8,339 nt of DNA. Source: Pseudomonadota bacterium (GTDB taxonomy: Bacteria > Pseudomonadota > Alphaproteobacteria > Caulobacterales > Caulobacteraceae). A model generated the notes under the pieces. The model did no database searches. It was not told the DNA's origin and worked only from the letters and a program-made list of their open reading frames with translations. The translations under genes were made by a program, and so were the position numbers. Location: NCBI GenBank assembly GCA_023445955.1, contig JAEXJH010000400.1:1-8339 (forward strand), read 5' to 3'. Positions 6,236 through 8,339 of the stretch are shown here, one piece after another. The number at the start of each line of letters is the position of its first letter. The stretch's first letter is position 1.

Positions 6236-7609
6236 TTACGCGCTCTCCGCCACGCCCTCGTCCGAGGCCCCCAGCAGGGCCATCTGCAGGCGCGAGCGGT
6301 CGCGGCGGGCCGCTTCCAGGGCGCCTTCGGCCAGGGCGGCTTCCGAGGTGAGGCGCTCGATCGTGGCCTGCAGCTCGGCGACCTTGTCCTCGTGCTCGCG
6401 ACGGATCTGGTCCTGGGCTTCCTGCATGCCGTCGAGACGGGCGCGCAGCTGCTGGGCCCGTTCCTCGGCGCGCTTCATGGCCTTGTCCTGGGCGACGGCG
6501 CCCTTGGCCAGCTGGTCGGCGCGCTCGATGGCGGTGGCGCGCGCCGTGTCGACGCCGGCATGGCGCTGACGCAGGCCTTCGGAATCCTCTTCCAGCGTGC
6601 GGATGCGTTCCAGGGCGCGTTCCAGGGCGACATTGAGATCGCCGGCGCGGCGCTCGACCGCCTTCTGGTGTGCCGAGGACTCGGCCAGGCGGGCCGAGAT
6701 CTGGCCGTTCATCTCTTCCAGCTTGTCGGCGCGGCCGGTGGCGGTCTCGAGGCGCGTCTGCAGGGCCGAGATCTCGGCGCGCGAGGCTTCGACCTGGCTT
6801 TCCAGTCCGCGGATGATGCGGCCGCTGTCGGTCTGGTGGGCGTGCAGGGCGTTCTCGACCGCTTGGACGCGGGCGCGTTCGCCGGCCAGCTGAGCTTCCA
6901 AGTCGGTCTCGATGCGCGACAGGCGGGCGACGTCCAGGCCAGCCTGGTCGACGCGCTTCTTCAGGGTCGCGGCTTCCTCGCCCAACAAGGCGTTGTCCTG
7001 GTTGGCGCGGGCCAGGGCGGCTTCGGCGTCGCCACGGCGAGTGTCGATGTCCTGCGACTGGACGCGCAGGCTGTCGACGTCCTGCACCAGGTGCTCGATG
7101 CGGGCGTTGGCGTCGCGCAAGGACGCGTCGAGGCTGGAGACCTTCAGGTCCGACTGCAGCAGGGCGTTGCGCAGGCGGTCGATCTCGAGAGCGTTGTCTT
7201 CCAGCGCCGCGTCCTGGGTCTGGCGGCGGGCGTCGGTTTCGCCAAGGGCGGTCTCGGCGGCGGCCAGGCGAGCGCTGACGTCGCGCTCCTCGGCCTGGAT
7301 CTGCGCGACTTGGCGCTGGGCGTGGTCATAGTTGGCGCGCAGGGCGATCAGCTCGGCGTGCTCGGCGCGGCGGGCGTCGAACTCCTGGGCGACGGGACCG
7401 CGGATCTCGGCGATCAGCGGCTCGATGGCCTTCAGGTGCTCCATGACGCGACCGATGCTGTCGAGGCCACCGTGAATGGTCTCGTAGCGTTGGCCGATCG
7501 CCTGGGTGGATTCGATCTGATGCTGCACGGTCTCGGCCTGGGTGTCCTCACCCAGAACGATCGGCTTGCCGTTCTTGTTCTCGCGAGGATTCTTAGACAG
7601 CAGTCTCAT
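6236..7609 (-). CDS. creS: Crescentin, intermediate-filament-like cell curvature protein
   Basis: Crescentin forms a membrane-associated filament along the inner curve of Caulobacter cells and produces the crescent shape by biasing wall growth. The product is 457 aa, the length I recall for C. crescentus CreS. It starts with the conserved basic segment MRLLSKNPRENKNGKPIVLG, about 27 residues needed for membrane attachment and function. A mostly helical linker follows, and from about residue 80 to 445 there is an almost unbroken heptad-repeat coiled coil with very few prolines or glycines, including QIQAEERDVSARLAAAETAL and EEAATLKKRVDQAGLD. A short tail (LLGASDEGVAESA) ends it. It has no signal peptide or membrane helix. 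An in-frame GTG three codons upstream (7618) is possible; I chose the ATG at 7607-7609 because it gives the MRLLSK start and the known length. Neither start has a strong Shine-Dalgarno. A GANTC site lies 63-67 bp upstream, and an intrinsic terminator 22 nt past the stop. Confidence 0.96.
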   Translation of the reverse strand: MRLLSKNPRENKNGKPIVLGEDTQAETVQHQIESTQAIGQRYETIHGGLDSIGRVMEHLKAIEPLIAEIRGPVAQEFDARRAEHAELIALRANYDHAQRQVAQIQAEERDVSARLAAAETALGETDARRQTQDAALEDNALEIDRLRNALLQSDLKVSSLDASLRDANARIEHLVQDVDSLRVQSQDIDTRRGDAEAALARANQDNALLGEEAATLKKRVDQAGLDVARLSRIETDLEAQLAGERARVQAVENALHAHQTDSGRIIRGLESQVEASRAEISALQTRLETATGRADKLEEMNGQISARLAESSAHQKAVERRAGDLNVALERALERIRTLEEDSEGLRQRHAGVDTARATAIERADQLAKGAVAQDKAMKRAEERAQQLRARLDGMQEAQDQIRREHEDKVAELQATIERLTSEAALAEGALEAARRDRSRLQMALLGASDEGVAESA

Positions 7610-7671
7610 ATCGCCCACTTTCGCCCCATGCGTGTCCGCCTCGACCTGACAGATCGACTTGCGGACGCCGC

Positions 7672-7676
7672 GAATC
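7672..7676. promoter_or_regulatory. CcrM methylation site (GANTC) in the creS upstream region
   Basis: GAATC lies about 65 bp upstream of the creS ATG, beside an AT-richer patch (7681-7707) likely to hold the promoter. On the minus strand the patch reads GTAAACTAAGTTGTTAACC, with GATTC some 12 nt further downstream toward creS. GANTC sites near promoters can bring creS under GcrA/CcrM control. I could not assign firm -35/-10 boxes. Confidence 0.4.
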
Positions 7677-7734
7677 TCTTACCCAGAGGTTAACAACTTA
7701 GTTTACGGGCAAGGTGAATGTCGAGGGGCAGACG

Positions 7735-7753
7735 CCGCGACGGGGCGTCGCGG
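7735..7753 (-). terminator. GC-rich hairpin downstream of the AhpD-like gene
   Basis: CCGCGACG (7735-7742) and CGTCGCGG (7746-7753) are perfect reverse complements around a GGG loop, 7 nt past the stop of the AhpD-like gene. No T-run follows on the minus strand, so termination is plausible but not clear. If it is weak, transcripts of that gene could read into creS. Confidence 0.5.
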
Positions 7754-7760
7754 ATGACCT

Positions 7761-8297
7761 TCAAACGCCCGAAAATTGGGGACGATCCGCCGTTTCGACC
7801 GCCATCACCCGGGCGACGGCGTTGACCACGGCCCCAATGCGCAGGGCGGCCTGGATCTGGACGGGCTCGACGCCCCGCCTCCGCAGCTCCGCTTCATGGC
7901 TGTCCAGGCATGCGCCGCAGCCGTTGATCGCCGACACGGCGATGCAGCACAGCTCGTAGGTCACGGAATGATCGCGGCCGAACCGCAGGCGCGAAGGCAG
8001 GCTCTCATAGTCCGCCGCCGTCATCAGGTGGACGGCGCGGAAATAGACATTGGTCATGGCCATGGTCGCCGCCGCCGTCTTGGCCTCTTCGAAGGCCTCC
8101 GGCGCCAGGCCGGCCTCGCGCGCGATCATGGTCAGGGCCAGCAAGGTCTCGGGCTCGCCGATCGCGCAGGCGCTGGCGACGAAGCAGCTCCACTTGGCCG
8201 TTTCGTCCAGCACCGTCTCGCCGGCCAGGACCTCCAGGTTGCGGCCGATGGCCTGGGCGTAGGCGGGCAGCTGGGCGCGCAGGGCCTCGATCGACAT
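7761..8297 (-). CDS. AhpD-like / carboxymuconolactone decarboxylase-family peroxidase
   Basis: AhpD-type proteins use a CxxC pair to reduce peroxides or to pass electrons to the peroxiredoxin AhpC, often via lipoyl proteins. The 178-aa length agrees with AhpD (M. tuberculosis, 177 aa). The core motif AINGCGACLDSHEAEL places the catalytic cysteines at C127 and C130, the proton-relay Glu at E115 (TYELCC) and a conserved His at H134. These match mycobacterial E118, C130, C133 and H137 in spacing. The mycobacterial His between the cysteines (CSHC) is replaced by Ala (CGAC), a variant common in proteobacterial relatives. The ATG at 8295-8297 follows a GGAG (minus strand, 8305-8308) at 7 nt. The next gene upstream lies outside; an ahpC would fit but cannot be seen. 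A minus-strand TAG at 8329-8331 could be its stop codon. It is probably cytoplasmic, and ends 151 bp before the creS start. Confidence 0.88.
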   Translation of the reverse strand: MSIEALRAQLPAYAQAIGRNLEVLAGETVLDETAKWSCFVASACAIGEPETLLALTMIAREAGLAPEAFEEAKTAAATMAMTNVYFRAVHLMTAADYESLPSRLRFGRDHSVTYELCCIAVSAINGCGACLDSHEAELRRRGVEPVQIQAALRIGAVVNAVARVMAVETADRPQFSGV

Positions 8298-8339
8298 AGG
8301 AGCGCTCCGTCCGGAAGGGACTGGCGGTCTAGCATCTGC

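Noticed and set aside
6197..7693. A 498-codon plus-strand open frame opposite creS.
   Set aside because: It is the antisense shadow of the crescentin coiled coil; its apparent repeats mirror the heptads of creS, and it has no credible start site or family.
7689..7707. Possible CtrA site in the creS upstream region.
   Set aside because: The half-sites TTAA and TTTA are separated by 8 bases, not the required 7, and no other register fits; kept only as a near miss in the creS promoter finding.
8299..8308. Palindrome GGAGCGCTCC overlapping the ribosome-binding site of the AhpD-like gene.
   Set aside because: Ten bases with no spacer is easily a chance event at this GC content, and no known operator matches it.

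Overview
This GC-rich window, with strong GC bias at third codon positions, is almost certainly chromosomal DNA of a Caulobacter species of the C. crescentus/C. vibrioides group or a close relative. The best marker is a full-length crescentin gene (creS, 457 codons, minus strand), the coiled-coil intermediate-filament-like protein that curves Caulobacter cells. ftsK, murI and an intergenic element resembling the Caulobacter CIR repeats with a CcrM (GANTC) site agree with this.

Layout. Bases 1-1219 (minus) hold the N-terminal half of the FtsK DNA translocase, cut by the window edge: four-helix membrane region, Pro/Ala/acidic linker and the start of the motor domain. Upstream of it, on the same strand, lies murI (glutamate racemase, 1353-2201). 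A 134-bp divergent intergenic region separates murI from a plus-strand M3-family zinc peptidase with a Tat signal peptide (2336-4462). A perfect 11-bp-arm hairpin follows. Next come two plus-strand genes for exported proteins, 31 bp apart and probably co-transcribed: a TraB/GumN-family protein that has lost its signature histidines (4535-5506) and an SRPBCC-fold protein (5538-6059). A long imperfect inverted repeat and a bidirectional terminator separate this convergent unit from creS (6236-7609, minus). Last is an AhpD/carboxymuconolactone-decarboxylase-like protein (7761-8297, minus).

Functionally, the window combines envelope growth and division (murI for D-glutamate, ftsK for septum and chromosome terminus, creS for curvature) with exported proteins (peptidase, TraB/GumN, SRPBCC) and one predicted peroxide-defence gene. 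The intergenic regions upstream of both ftsK and creS contain a GANTC CcrM methylation site, and the ftsK region also has a near-consensus CtrA half-site pair, which suggests cell-cycle control.

No gap between genes exceeds 300 bases. I found no tRNA, rRNA, CRISPR array, insertion sequence or prophage gene. I do not see a wholly new system. The least explained items are the degenerate TraB/GumN protein and the CIR-like repeat beside creS.
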